Shown piece by piece: positions 44,053 through 52,241 of a stretch of DNA of 64,000 nt. Under the pieces are notes generated by a model that made no database searches, was not told the origin of the DNA, and worked only from the letters and a program-made list of their open reading frames with translations. The DNA lies in contig NZ_JABBFZ010000009.1 of assembly GCF_012927125.1 (NCBI RefSeq), forward strand, positions 124,001 through 188,000. Reading direction: 5' to 3'. A program made the position numbers and the translations under genes. The stretch's first letter is position 1. Each line of letters opens with the position of its first letter. The stretch comes from Paraburkholderia antibiotica. GTDB lineage: Bacteria; Pseudomonadota; Gammaproteobacteria; Burkholderiales; Burkholderiaceae.

Positions 44053-46014
44053 TTACTGGTTGGCCTGGCTTGCCGTGCTGGGCGGATTGCCCGGGCTCGC
44101 GGCGTCGGCTCTCGCGAGCGCGGGCTCGCTGGCGGGGGTGGCGGTCGCGTTTTGCGTCACGCTCTGCGTCGCGTTCTGCGCGGCGCTCGCGGTGCCTGGC
44201 GTGACCGCCGTCGTATCGCCCGACGGCAGCGCCGCCGAGGGCGCCGGCCGGTCCGCCTGGGTATCGCGCGGCAACGCGGCGGCGGGTGCGCTGGTGCTGC
44301 CCGTCGGCGCGGGCGTCGGCACCGGTGCGGGTGTCGCGGGTTGCGCCGGCGTTTGCGGCTGTCCCTGCTGCGGGGCGTTCGGCGTAGCGCCACCCGCGGC
44401 CGGTTGCGCGGCGGGACGACGGCCTTCCATGTTGCCGGTCGCGTAGACCATCGCATCCGAGGTCGGGTTGAAGCTGTCGGTCGGCAACGGATAGTCGGTG
44501 CTGGCCGGCAACGGCTTCACCAGATGCACGGTGATAATGAAGATCAGCTCGGTGCGATCCTGCTGGAACGACGTGCTACGAAACAGCGCGCCGAGCACCG
44601 GCACTTCGCCGATCCCCGGCAACGCCTTCAGCGCGCCGGTGATGTTGTTCTGGATCAGCCCGCCGATCGCGAAGCTCTCGCCATCGTTCATCTGCACCGT
44701 GGTCGACGCGCGGCGGGTCGTGATCAGCGGCAGCACCGCGACGCCGCTCGTGCCGCTCGCGGACACGGTGACGCCGGTCGGCGACAGCTCCGACACTTCC
44801 GGTGCGACCTTCAGGTTCACGCGGCTGCCGCCGAGCACGGTCGGCGTGAACTTGAGGCCGACGCCGAACTCTTCTTCCTGCAGCGTGATCGTCGAGCCAC
44901 CGGTGCCGTTGCTTTGCGGCACCGGAATGAAGACCCGGCCACCGGCGAGGAACGACGCTTCCTGACCGCTCAGCGTGACGAGGTTCGGTTCGGCGAGGAT
45001 CTTGCCGAGGCTGTCGCTCTTCTGCGCGTCGAGCGCCAGATTGAACGGCTTGTTGTTGGCCTTGCTCACCGCGAGGCCGTTGCCGACGCCGGCAAGCAGG
45101 CTGCTCACCAGCGCACCGGTCCACGAACCGAAGCCACCCTGGATGTTGACCGCCGAGCCCAACTGATTGAGCAGCGTCTTCGACACTTCGGCGACTTTCA
45201 CTTCGAGCATCACCTGTTGCGGCGAATCGACGGTCATCATGTTGATGACGTCGGAGCCCTTACTGACGCTCGTGCTTTGCTGCGAGATCGAGCCGCCGTT
45301 GCCGAAGCTCGCGGTGCTGGCCTGCTGTTGCTGCGTCGGCTGCGCGCCCGCATAGGCGCTGGCGATGCCCATTGCCTGCTGCGCGGCCTGCGCGCTCGAT
45401 ACGCGCCCCGCGAGCACGAGATTGCCGGCCGCGCTCGACACGCGAATGCCGCGCTCGTTCGGCAGCAGTTGCGCAAGGGTTCGTTGCAGACCGTCCGCAT
45501 CGACGGTCACGTTCACGTCGATGATCTGGCAGGCGCCGCTGCGGCCCTGCACGATCATGTTGGTCGTGCCCACCGTCATGCCGACCACGTACAGCGTGCG
45601 TTGCGACACCAGCGCCGCCTCGGCGACCGTCGGATTGCCGAGCGTGCGGTTGCGCGCAGGTTCGACGAGCGGCACGAGCACCGACTTGCCGACCGCCACC
45701 GACACATTCGACTCGTCGCGAATCTCGCCGCTGCAGTTCGGCCCGCTCAATTGCGCGGAACTGACCGCCTTGCCGCTCGCCGCGCCGGTCGGCATCGGCG
45801 TGGCGCTGACCAGCATCGGCACCGGCCCGCGGCCGACCGGCAGCGGCGCGGCCGGCATGCCCCAGCCCGCCGGCATCTGGCCGCCAGCCATGTTCTGTGC
45901 GGCGCTGTCCTGCGCGACCGTCAGACCGGCGCACAGCGCCGCGGCGAGCATCGTGCCGCCAAGCGCGCGGCACCACGTGCCGCCGCCGGATGAGAACCTC
46001 TGTTGTGCTTTCAT
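44053..46014 (-). CDS. cpaC: CpaC/RcpA outer-membrane secretin with Pro/Ala-rich tail
   Basis: Secretin pore of the Tad pilus, 653 aa. After the signal peptide the N-terminal pilus/secretin domain (about 100-180: SVLVPLVEPARNRTLGNPTV, TLYVVGMTVGTTNMIVQG), a BON-like segment (GLQRTLAQLLPNERGIRVSS) and the secretin domain (about 270-500: VMLEVKVAEVSKTLLNQLGS, IPVPQSNGTGGSTITLQEEE, ESFAIGGLIQNN, VPVLGALFRSTSF). The last about 110 residues are a Pro/Ala/Thr/Gln low-complexity extension not needed for the secretin fold. GGGGG ribosome site. Confidence 0.93.
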   Translation of the reverse strand: MKAQQRFSSGGGTWCRALGGTMLAAALCAGLTVAQDSAAQNMAGGQMPAGWGMPAAPLPVGRGPVPMLVSATPMPTGAASGKAVSSAQLSGPNCSGEIRDESNVSVAVGKSVLVPLVEPARNRTLGNPTVAEAALVSQRTLYVVGMTVGTTNMIVQGRSGACQIIDVNVTVDADGLQRTLAQLLPNERGIRVSSAAGNLVLAGRVSSAQAAQQAMGIASAYAGAQPTQQQQASTASFGNGGSISQQSTSVSKGSDVINMMTVDSPQQVMLEVKVAEVSKTLLNQLGSAVNIQGGFGSWTGALVSSLLAGVGNGLAVSKANNKPFNLALDAQKSDSLGKILAEPNLVTLSGQEASFLAGGRVFIPVPQSNGTGGSTITLQEEEFGVGLKFTPTVLGGSRVNLKVAPEVSELSPTGVTVSASGTSGVAVLPLITTRRASTTVQMNDGESFAIGGLIQNNITGALKALPGIGEVPVLGALFRSTSFQQDRTELIFIITVHLVKPLPASTDYPLPTDSFNPTSDAMVYATGNMEGRRPAAQPAAGGATPNAPQQGQPQTPAQPATPAPVPTPAPTGSTSAPAAALPRDTQADRPAPSAALPSGDTTAVTPGTASAAQNATQSVTQNATATPASEPALARADAASPGNPPSTASQANQ

Positions 46015-46113
46015 GTCGCTGCCCCCGTCGCTCGATGTGTGTGAACCGAGACGTTCTTTATGGCCATCGTTATCCGGTTCGCGGCGCCTTCGAATTCGCG
46101 CGCCGCCAACTCA

Positions 46114-46944
46114 CTAGAAACATTCGACGCTGCCCGTCACCCCCGACAGCACGCCGACGCAATCGCGCTTCGGCGCCGGGCGCGCCGCATAGCGCGTGCG
46201 CACCGGATGCACGGGCTCGGGCGCGGCGACCGGCGCGGAAGCCGGCACGTCGAGCAGCGTGAGCTTGGTGGCGCCGCCGGTGTTCGGCGTCTGCTTGTCG
46301 ACCTGGTTGCGCAATACCAGCGACAACGTGCCGACGCTGCGCGCGAGGTCGAGCTTCTCGGCCTGGTCGGGCGTGACTTCGAGCGTCACCGCATTGACCA
46401 CTTTCGGCGCGGTGTCGTCGCGGCTCACCTGCTGCGCGACTGCCAGCACGAGAATCTTTTCGAGCACGATCTTGGAGATGCTTTGCGGCGTGTCGGTCTT
46501 GTTCGCCTGCTGCGTGTTGACGATCACGTCGACGTAGTTACCCGGCAGCGCGAAACCCGCGACGCCGACCACGTCGTTCACCCGCACCGTGATCGCGCGA
46601 TGGCCTTCGCCGATCACCGCCGACAGGCCGCCCTTCGTGCCCAGCGGCGCGAGTTTCGATTCGAGCACCGGCTCGCCCGGTGCGAGGCTCGTCAACAGCA
46701 CGCGTCCTTCGAGCGCCTTCGCATCGGCGAACGCGCCGGGAGGCACGCTCGAATTCGGCCAGCTGACCATATGCACGAGGTTCTGGTTGAGCGGCTGACC
46801 GAGACTGATGTCGCCGGTAGCGACCGCCACCGACGTCAGCGCGCTCGACGACGTCTGCAGCAGCCAGCGCGACGCGAAACTCACTGCCGCGAGGCCGGCC
46901 AGCACGGCGATCGCCAGCATCATAAAAGCCCGACTGTTTTTCAT
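46114..46944 (-). CDS. cpaB: CpaB/RcpC pilus assembly protein
   Basis: A 276-aa periplasmic protein with an N-terminal helix (AFMMLAIAVLAGLAAVSFAS), a SAF-like domain (TSVAVATGDISLGQPLNQNL, LEGRVLLTSLAPGEPVLESK) and the RcpC/CpaB domain (HRAITVRVNDVVGVAGFALP, GNYVDVIVNTQ). It links inner-membrane parts with the secretin. A short C-terminal tail has two Cys (RDCVGVLSGVTGSVECF). AGGAG upstream of the start. Confidence 0.92.
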   Translation of the reverse strand: MKNSRAFMMLAIAVLAGLAAVSFASRWLLQTSSSALTSVAVATGDISLGQPLNQNLVHMVSWPNSSVPPGAFADAKALEGRVLLTSLAPGEPVLESKLAPLGTKGGLSAVIGEGHRAITVRVNDVVGVAGFALPGNYVDVIVNTQQANKTDTPQSISKIVLEKILVLAVAQQVSRDDTAPKVVNAVTLEVTPDQAEKLDLARSVGTLSLVLRNQVDKQTPNTGGATKLTLLDVPASAPVAAPEPVHPVRTRYAARPAPKRDCVGVLSGVTGSVECF

Positions 46945-46980
46945 GGCAACACTCCTGCATCGTTCAGTGGAAACGTTCGG

Positions 46981-47526
46981 CTATAGCGCGGTCGCGAACA
47001 GCAAACCCAGGGTGCCAGCCGCGATCGCGACGCCATACGGAATCGTGCCGATCGATTCGGACTGCGCATCGATCAGATTCGGGCGGTCGAGCGGTGCGAC
47101 CGGCAGGCCGCCGATCAATTGCCGCAGATTCGTGAGCGATTTCGCTACGCGTCCTCGACACAGCACGACCGCCAGCGACCAGAGTCCGCCGATCAGAAAC
47201 GTGGCGAGCGCGATCCGCCAGGTCAGCGCGGCGCCGACCCACGCGCCGATCATCATCAACAGCTTGACGTCGCCGGCGGCCATGCCGCGCAGCAGATAGA
47301 ACGGCAACAGCAGCGCGAAGCCGCAGGCGGCGCCGGCCAGCCATGTGAGCGCACCGGCGAGCGGCCCGTGCAAAGCAATCTGTGCAACGAGCGCGGCGGC
47401 AAGTCCGAGTGCGATCACGCGATTCGGAATGCGCCGCGCCGTGAGGTCCGTGCTCGCGGCCACGATCACCAGCACGATCACGCACAGCGGTACAGGATGT
47501 GGCGGCAAGGGTGGCAGCGTCAGCAT
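46981..47526 (-). CDS. cpaA: Tad prepilin peptidase (CpaA/TadV)
   Basis: A 181-aa membrane aspartic protease that removes the leader of Flp and the pseudopilins. It has about five helices; the first catalytic Asp lies in VAASTDLTARRIPNRV and the second in the family motif GMAAGDVKLLMMIGAW (GDVKLL). Short length, without the methylase domain of PilD, is normal for TadV. It is immediately upstream of cpaB and downstream of the pilin genes. Confidence 0.92.
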   Translation of the reverse strand: MLTLPPLPPHPVPLCVIVLVIVAASTDLTARRIPNRVIALGLAAALVAQIALHGPLAGALTWLAGAACGFALLLPFYLLRGMAAGDVKLLMMIGAWVGAALTWRIALATFLIGGLWSLAVVLCRGRVAKSLTNLRQLIGGLPVAPLDRPNLIDAQSESIGTIPYGVAIAAGTLGLLFATAL

Positions 47527-47563
47527 GGTTGGCCCCGGTATGAATTGAAATCGTCAGGCCGCG

Positions 47564-47734
47564 TCAGACCGAGGCGGCGAGATTGGTGAAGATCGTGCCG
47601 AGATTGGTGCCGAGCGTGCTCACCCCGCCGATGATCAGCAGCGCGATCAGCCCGGCGAGCAGGCCATATTCGATGGCGGTCACGCCGTCTTCGTCGCGAA
47701 CGAAGCGTGCCGCGCTGGCGATAAAGTCTTTCAT
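47564..47734 (-). CDS. Flp pilin 1
   Basis: A 56-aa Flp/Fap-type pilin: leader KDFIASAARFVRDEDG, cleavage before VTAIEYGLLAGLIALLIIGG with Glu+5/Tyr+6, the Flp motif. AAGGAG lies upstream of the ATG at 47734. 47 of 56 residues match the second pilin. It lies downstream of the other pilin gene, beyond a hairpin, so it may be expressed at a lower level. Confidence 0.93.
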   Translation of the reverse strand: MKDFIASAARFVRDEDGVTAIEYGLLAGLIALLIIGGVSTLGTNLGTIFTNLAASV

Positions 47735-47765
47735 CACAGGCTCCTTGCTTCGAAAGGAAAAGCGA

Positions 47766-47789
47766 CGGACGAACCGCAACGTTCGTCCG
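47766..47789 (-). terminator. Hairpin between the two pilin genes
   Basis: A perfect 9-bp stem (CGGACGAAC / GTTCGTCCG) with a six-base loop, 13 bases after the stop of the first-transcribed pilin, followed on the minus strand by a T-rich stretch (TCGCTTTTCC). It probably terminates a fraction of transcripts, giving high pilin and lower machinery expression. Confidence 0.6.
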
Positions 47790-47802
47790 CCGGCATCGGA
47801 AC

Positions 47803-47973
47803 TCAGACCGAGTCGGCGAGGTTGCCGAAAATCGTCTGCAGATGCTGACCCAGCGTCGTCACGCCGCCGATGATCAGCAGTGCGATCAGGCCGGCGAGCA
47901 GGCCGTATTCGATGGCGGTCACGCCGTCTTCGTCGCGAACGAAACGAGCTGCGGTAGCGATGATGTTCTTCAT
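47803..47973 (-). CDS. Flp pilin 2 (first gene of the Tad locus)
   Basis: A 56-codon pilin gene. The product starts KNIIATAARFVRDEDG, then the cleavage site and VTAIEYGLLAGLIALLIIGG, and ends TIFGNLADSV. GGAG lies nine bases upstream of the ATG at 47973. It differs from pilin 1 at nine positions, mostly in the exposed C-terminal part. As the promoter-proximal gene before a hairpin, it is likely the major pilin. Confidence 0.93.
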   Translation of the reverse strand: MKNIIATAARFVRDEDGVTAIEYGLLAGLIALLIIGGVTTLGQHLQTIFGNLADSV

Positions 47974-48033
47974 GATCGGACTCCATTTGGATAGCTAAAT
48001 AAATGAACCCTTGACCGGGATCGGCTGAGGGAA

Positions 48034-48069
48034 GGCACTGCGGGCACTGCAGGGACTGCGGTTACTGCG
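48034..48069. repeat. Four 9-bp direct repeats upstream of flp
   Basis: Four head-to-tail copies of a 9-base unit (GCACTGCGG, GCACTGCAG, GGACTGCGG, TTACTGCGG) end 60 bases upstream of the pilin ATG. Exact 9-base phasing of an ACTGC core suggests a multi-site regulator-binding element or replication slippage. Confidence 0.6.
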
Positions 48070-48089
48070 GGTACGGCATGAGGTACTGG

Positions 48090-48335
48090 CTATCGCCGCC
48101 CGGTCATGGTCGTGCGGGACTGGATCCGCACGAGCGCAACGCCTGGCGAAACGAACTGGGGCAAACGGAAGGAGTGAAGCGGCATGCGCGCGGCCGTCAG
48201 GCGCGCGGTGCGCAGCGGCAGCGGACCGGCCAGCCGCAGCAGCGTGGCCGCGAACCGCTGACGCAGCGTGAGCGAGCGATGCGCGCGGCCCTTGTACGGG
48301 TTATCGCCGCGCGGTCGCGTAAATTGATCGTTCAT
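48090..48335 (-). CDS. Possible small basic protein (81 aa)
   Basis: An ORF just upstream of the pilin genes on the same strand, with a GGGGGATGT stretch before the ATG. The product is very basic (many Arg), with LTLRQRFAATLLRLAGPLPLRTA that could form an amphipathic helix, and no recognisable family. High GC makes chance ORFs common, so it may not be a gene. Confidence 0.3.
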   Translation of the reverse strand: MNDQFTRPRGDNPYKGRAHRSLTLRQRFAATLLRLAGPLPLRTARLTAARMPLHSFRLPQFVSPGVALVRIQSRTTMTGRR

Positions 48336-49107
48336 ACATCCCCCGTCTTTTGTGGTTGTTCTCGGCGTCCGGTCCGTGCCGGCGCCAGCTAGTCAGTCGG
48401 CGTTTCGTGCTTTTCGTGCTTCATCCGCTTGCGTGACGTTGGTCTCGTACGCAGCCTCGTGCAGGTGAAGCACTCTCTCCTGTCATGTCCGTTGGCGACT
48501 TCGCTCGTTCTCGGTGAAGCGTTGAATCGTCCGGTCATGTCGTCGACTTCCGCGCACTCCCTATCGCAAGGACGAGGCCAGCTATGCGGAAATCCAGCAA
48601 TCACAAGGGTTCCGGTCGAGAGGCCCCTCGCGCACTGCCGTATTCGCGCCGTGAATGTGCTGAATCCGCAACGCTTCGCGTTTTTAAGCGGATATTTCGC
48701 AAAGCGCGTAGAAGCCCGTCAGACAAGGCTCGGCAATTTTTTCCCAGGACATTCCCTGATTCGGCAAAAATGAAATGGCCCTCGTAAATCGGCCTTTTCG
48801 GCGAGGCCGTTGGTCCGAAGCGTCTCATCGGCGAGACCGCTTCGTGGGCTGGCGCACATAAGCCAGGCCGATTTGCCGATGATTCGCCCGAATCGGCATC
48901 GGGAGGCGCACACGCAGGAAAGCATGGACTTGAAAGTCGAATTGTTTTCCGCCAACAATGAGCTGACCGGTTCGACGCGAACGACACGTTTTTTCATCCG
49001 ATGTCGCGCGTAGAAACTTAAGAATCCGAATCAATAACCGGAACGACAGGCAAAAAGAACCGGCGGGTCAACGGGACCCGATCCGGCGTACACAGGGGGC
49101 GGGGATC
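48336..49107. other. Long gene-free stretch with clustered hairpins
   Basis: About 770 bases between the Tad locus and the divergent glycosyltransferase operon. Short ORFs here have no ribosome sites and poor composition. Hairpins cluster at 48790-48902: CGGCCT/AGGCCG (48790-48809), an 11-base arm pair at 48816-48844, and a GATTC/GAATC hairpin at about 48880-48902. This could be a small RNA or just regulatory DNA; promoters were not clear. Confidence 0.35.
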
Positions 49108-50394
49108 ATGTACGTTTCTCAACTGCGCATGCGCGGCACCGAGAACCAGGTTCATAGCTGGCTCACGCCCGCGCGCATCGTCTTCTATTGCGGCGGCATG
49201 CTGGCGCTGTACGTGGTTTTCATGGGGTTCTGGTTCTACGGAAGCCACGGCTTTACCCAAAGCGATTTCACGCACCCCGGCTTCGATTTTTCGATCTTCT
49301 GGTCGGCCTCGTATGGGTTGCTGAACGGCTCGGCCGCACAGGTCTACGACCACGCCGCGTTCGACAGAATCCAGCAGGCGCTGTTCGCGGATCTCAGTCA
49401 CGGCAGCCTGATGCCCTGGCTCTATCCGCCGACCTTCCTCGTACTCATCTCGCCGCTCGCGCTGCTGCCGCCGCTCGTCATGTATTTCCTGTTCGTCGGC
49501 ACCGGCATGCTGTTGTGCACGGTGGGCACACTGCGGGTGTCGGGACTTGTCGGGAGTTTCAGAGGCTCACGCTTCGCATGGCTCGTGGTCGCCGGGGCGC
49601 CCTGCGTGTTCGTGCCGGTCATCTTTGGGCAGAACGCGCTGCTCACCGCCGGTTTCGCGGCGTTCGCGCTTTACTTCATGCGCCGTCATCCGGTACGTGC
49701 CGGCATCTGCATCGGCCTGCTCGCGATCAAACCGCAAATGGCCATCCTGTTTCCGCTCGTGCTGATCGCGGCACGCGCGTGGCGCACGCTGGCCGCCGCC
49801 GCAATCAGCGCGGCGCTGTTCGGCGCGCTAAGCGTGATCGTCTGCGGTACGCAATCGGTGCGGCTCTTTCTCGTCAACACGACGATCGCGCGCGAAACGC
49901 TGATCGAACATGGCCGGAGCTACTGGCTCGCGTCGCCGACCACCTTCGCGACGCTGCGCGAAAGCGGCGCGCCGCTCGCGCTGGCCTATGCGGCAGGCGC
50001 CGCCGTTGCGCTCGTCGCCGCGGCAGCGGTCTGGCATGTATGGCGACACACGCGCGACACGCGTCTACGCGCGGCAAGCTTCACCGTCGCCACGCTGCTC
50101 GCGAATCCGTACGTCTGGCACTACGAACTCGCATGGCTCGGCATCGCACTCGCTTGCCTGATTGCGATCGGCCTCGACAAGGGATGGCTGCGCGGCGAGC
50201 AGAGCGTGATCGCGCTCGCGTGGCTGCTGCCGATCTACGAATTGTTCAACCGTACGGCCGAGTTGCCGCAGATCGGCGCGATCGTTCTGCTGCTGACGCT
50301 GCTGATCATCGTGCGCCGCACGCGCATCGACGGCGAGGGACGCGACGAGCGTGCCGCCCTCGCCTACTCGCACGCCATCCAGACAATCAGATAA
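49108..50394 (+). CDS. GT87/DUF2029 membrane glycosyltransferase
   Basis: A 428-aa polytopic protein with about ten helices, matching the DUF2029/GT87 mannosyltransferase family: FDFSIFWSASYGLLNGSAAQ with the early acidic residue, PWLYPPTFLVLISPLALLPP, LLAIKPQMAILFPLVL and LANPYVWHYELAW are characteristic blocks. It uses a polyprenyl-phosphate sugar, which the next gene product is expected to make. The message start has a G-rich ribosome site (GGGGCGGGGATC). First gene of a three-gene plus-strand operon. Confidence 0.87.
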   Translation: MYVSQLRMRGTENQVHSWLTPARIVFYCGGMLALYVVFMGFWFYGSHGFTQSDFTHPGFDFSIFWSASYGLLNGSAAQVYDHAAFDRIQQALFADLSHGSLMPWLYPPTFLVLISPLALLPPLVMYFLFVGTGMLLCTVGTLRVSGLVGSFRGSRFAWLVVAGAPCVFVPVIFGQNALLTAGFAAFALYFMRRHPVRAGICIGLLAIKPQMAILFPLVLIAARAWRTLAAAAISAALFGALSVIVCGTQSVRLFLVNTTIARETLIEHGRSYWLASPTTFATLRESGAPLALAYAAGAAVALVAAAAVWHVWRHTRDTRLRAASFTVATLLANPYVWHYELAWLGIALACLIAIGLDKGWLRGEQSVIALAWLLPIYELFNRTAELPQIGAIVLLLTLLIIVRRTRIDGEGRDERAALAYSHAIQTIR

Positions 50395-50407
50395 ACGGGG
50401 AAGCGTC

Positions 50408-51469
50408 ATGTCAGCCCACGCAAACAAACCACTCATCTCGCTGGTCGCGCCGTTCTACAACGAACAGGATGCCGTCGAGCGCTTCTTCGCGGCGGTCGTG
50501 CCGGTGCTCGAATCGATCGAGGGCACGCGCTTCGAGATCGTCTGCATCAACGACGGCAGCAGCGACGCGACGCTCGATCATCTGATCGCGGCAAGCAGTC
50601 GCGACCGGCGCATTCGCGTGATCGACCTGACGCGTAACTTCGGCAAGGAAGCGGCACTGACCGCCGGCATCGACGAAGCGACCGGCGACGCCGTAATTCC
50701 GATCGACGCGGACCTGCAGGACCCGCCAGGCCTGATCCCGGTGATGGTCGAACATTGGCGCGCGGGCGCCGAAGTGGTGGCCGCGAAACGCACCAACCGT
50801 GCGTGCGACAGCTTCGCCAAGCGCACGGCCGCGGGGCTCTACTACCGCGTGCACAACGCGCTCTCCGAAGTGAAGCTGCCGGAGAACGTCGGCGATTTTC
50901 GCCTGATCGATCGCCAGGTCGTCAACGCGCTGCGCAGTTTGCCCGAGCGCCGCCGCTTCATGAAGGGCCTGTTCGCGTGGGTCGGCTATCGCACCGTGAT
51001 CGTCGAATACGAACGCGAAGCGCGCAGCGCCGGCCACTCCAAATTCTCCGGCTGGCGGCTGTGGAATTTCGCGCTCGAAGGCATCACGAGCTTCAGCACG
51101 GTGCCGCTGCGCAGCTGGACCTATATCGGTTTGCTGATCGCGACGCTCGCGTTCGTCTATGGCGGGTACATCATCGGCAGCACGCTGTGGTCCGGCAATC
51201 CGGTGCCCGGCTATGCATCGACGATTTCGGCGATGCTATTCATGGGCGGCATCGAGCTGATCGGGATCGGTGTGATCGGCGAATATATCGGCCGCATCTA
51301 CTACGAGTCGAAAGAGCGACCGGTTTATCTGGTGCGCCGCCGCTATCAGGCGAGAAGCAAGGTCAGCACGCTGCCGGGTGTGCGCAACGATGCGCGCGCG
51401 CCGCACATCGCACGCGTCGATCCGACTCGCCGGCGCGCCGCGCCGCGCGTGCGCGTGGTCGGTCACTGA
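50408..51469 (+). CDS. GtrB/DPM-like polyprenyl-phosphate glycosyltransferase
   Basis: A 353-aa GT2 enzyme. The catalytic domain has SLVAPFYNEQDAVERFFAAV, EIVCINDGSSDATLDHLI and PIDADLQDPP (DxD metal site); the C-terminal part has two helices (WTYIGLLIATLAFVYGGYII, IELIGIGVIGEYIGRIYYES). This is the GtrB/dolichol-phosphate-mannose-synthase architecture, making polyprenyl-phosphate sugar for a membrane transferase such as the preceding GT87 protein. A basic C-terminal tail follows. The ATG at 50408 starts 14 bases past the upstream stop. Confidence 0.9.
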   Translation: MSAHANKPLISLVAPFYNEQDAVERFFAAVVPVLESIEGTRFEIVCINDGSSDATLDHLIAASSRDRRIRVIDLTRNFGKEAALTAGIDEATGDAVIPIDADLQDPPGLIPVMVEHWRAGAEVVAAKRTNRACDSFAKRTAAGLYYRVHNALSEVKLPENVGDFRLIDRQVVNALRSLPERRRFMKGLFAWVGYRTVIVEYEREARSAGHSKFSGWRLWNFALEGITSFSTVPLRSWTYIGLLIATLAFVYGGYIIGSTLWSGNPVPGYASTISAMLFMGGIELIGIGVIGEYIGRIYYESKERPVYLVRRRYQARSKVSTLPGVRNDARAPHIARVDPTRRRAAPRVRVVGH

Positions 51470-51485
51470 ACCTCAGGAGTCCATC

Positions 51486-52241
51486 ATGTCGCCCGACGCT
51501 TACCTCGAAATGGCCGCGACCGAAGCCGAACACTGGTGGTTTCGCGCCCGCCGCGACGTGCTGCACACGCTGCTCGAACAACTCGCGTTGCCGCACGATG
51601 CGTGCGTGCTCGAAGTCGGGTCCGGCACCGGCGGCAACCTCGACATGCTGGCCGGCTTCGGCACTGTCTGCGGCCTCGAAATGGACCCGACCGCTCGCGC
51701 GCTGAGCGCACGCAAGACCGGCGGCCACTTCGACATCCGCGCGGGCCATTGCCCGGACGACGTGCCGTTTCACGGCGAGCGCTTCGACCTGATCTGCTTC
51801 TTCGATTGCCTCGAACATATCGCCGACGACACCGCTTCGCTCGCGCGCATGCAGGACCTGCTGACGCCGCGCGGCCGCATCGTCGTGACGGTGCCCGCCG
51901 GCAAAAAGCTATGGAGTGCGCACGATGTGTTTCTGCATCACTACCGCCGCTACAGCCGCGACTCGCTGCTGCGTTGCGCGAGCGCGGCCGGCTACGAGGT
52001 CGAACGCATCAGCTACTTCAACACGCTGCTGTATCCGCTCGCGCTCGCCGCGCGTTGGGCCGACCGGCTGCTGCAACGCCAGCGCTCGACCGGCGATGCG
52101 ATTCCGCCCGCGCCGCTGAACGCCGCGCTGTATCGCATCTTCAGCGCCGAGCGTCACTGGCTCGCGCGCGCGCCGCTGCCCTATGGCGTGTCGCTGTTCG
52201 CGATCCTGCGCAAGCGTCAGGCGCCGCGCAACGCCTTCTGA
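51486..52241 (+). CDS. Class I SAM-dependent methyltransferase
   Basis: A 251-aa methyltransferase. The SAM site is CVLEVGSGTGGNLDMLAGFG, with acidic LEMD in motif II and FDLICFFDCLEHIADD in motif IV. The N-terminal EHWWFRARRDVLHTLL is typical of methyltransferases from polysaccharide clusters, and FLHHYRRYSRDSLLRCA follows. It probably methylates a sugar or lipid carrier intermediate of the adjacent glycan pathway. Its last 25 bases overlap the tail of the convergent MFS gene. Confidence 0.88.
   Translation: MSPDAYLEMAATEAEHWWFRARRDVLHTLLEQLALPHDACVLEVGSGTGGNLDMLAGFGTVCGLEMDPTARALSARKTGGHFDIRAGHCPDDVPFHGERFDLICFFDCLEHIADDTASLARMQDLLTPRGRIVVTVPAGKKLWSAHDVFLHHYRRYSRDSLLRCASAAGYEVERISYFNTLLYPLALAARWADRLLQRQRSTGDAIPPAPLNAALYRIFSAERHWLARAPLPYGVSLFAILRKRQAPRNAF

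Noticed and set aside
43702..45993. A 763-codon plus-strand ORF opposite the secretin and lipoprotein genes
   Set aside because: Arg/His/Ala-rich translation with no domain; it is the antisense shadow of high-GC3 genes with clear families. The same applies to long ORFs at 29943-31835, 14480-16147 and 38876-41216 on the plus strand.
48034..48069. 9-bp direct repeats considered as replication-origin iterons
   Set aside because: No replication initiator, AT-rich element or DnaA boxes nearby; they lie in a pilus promoter region.
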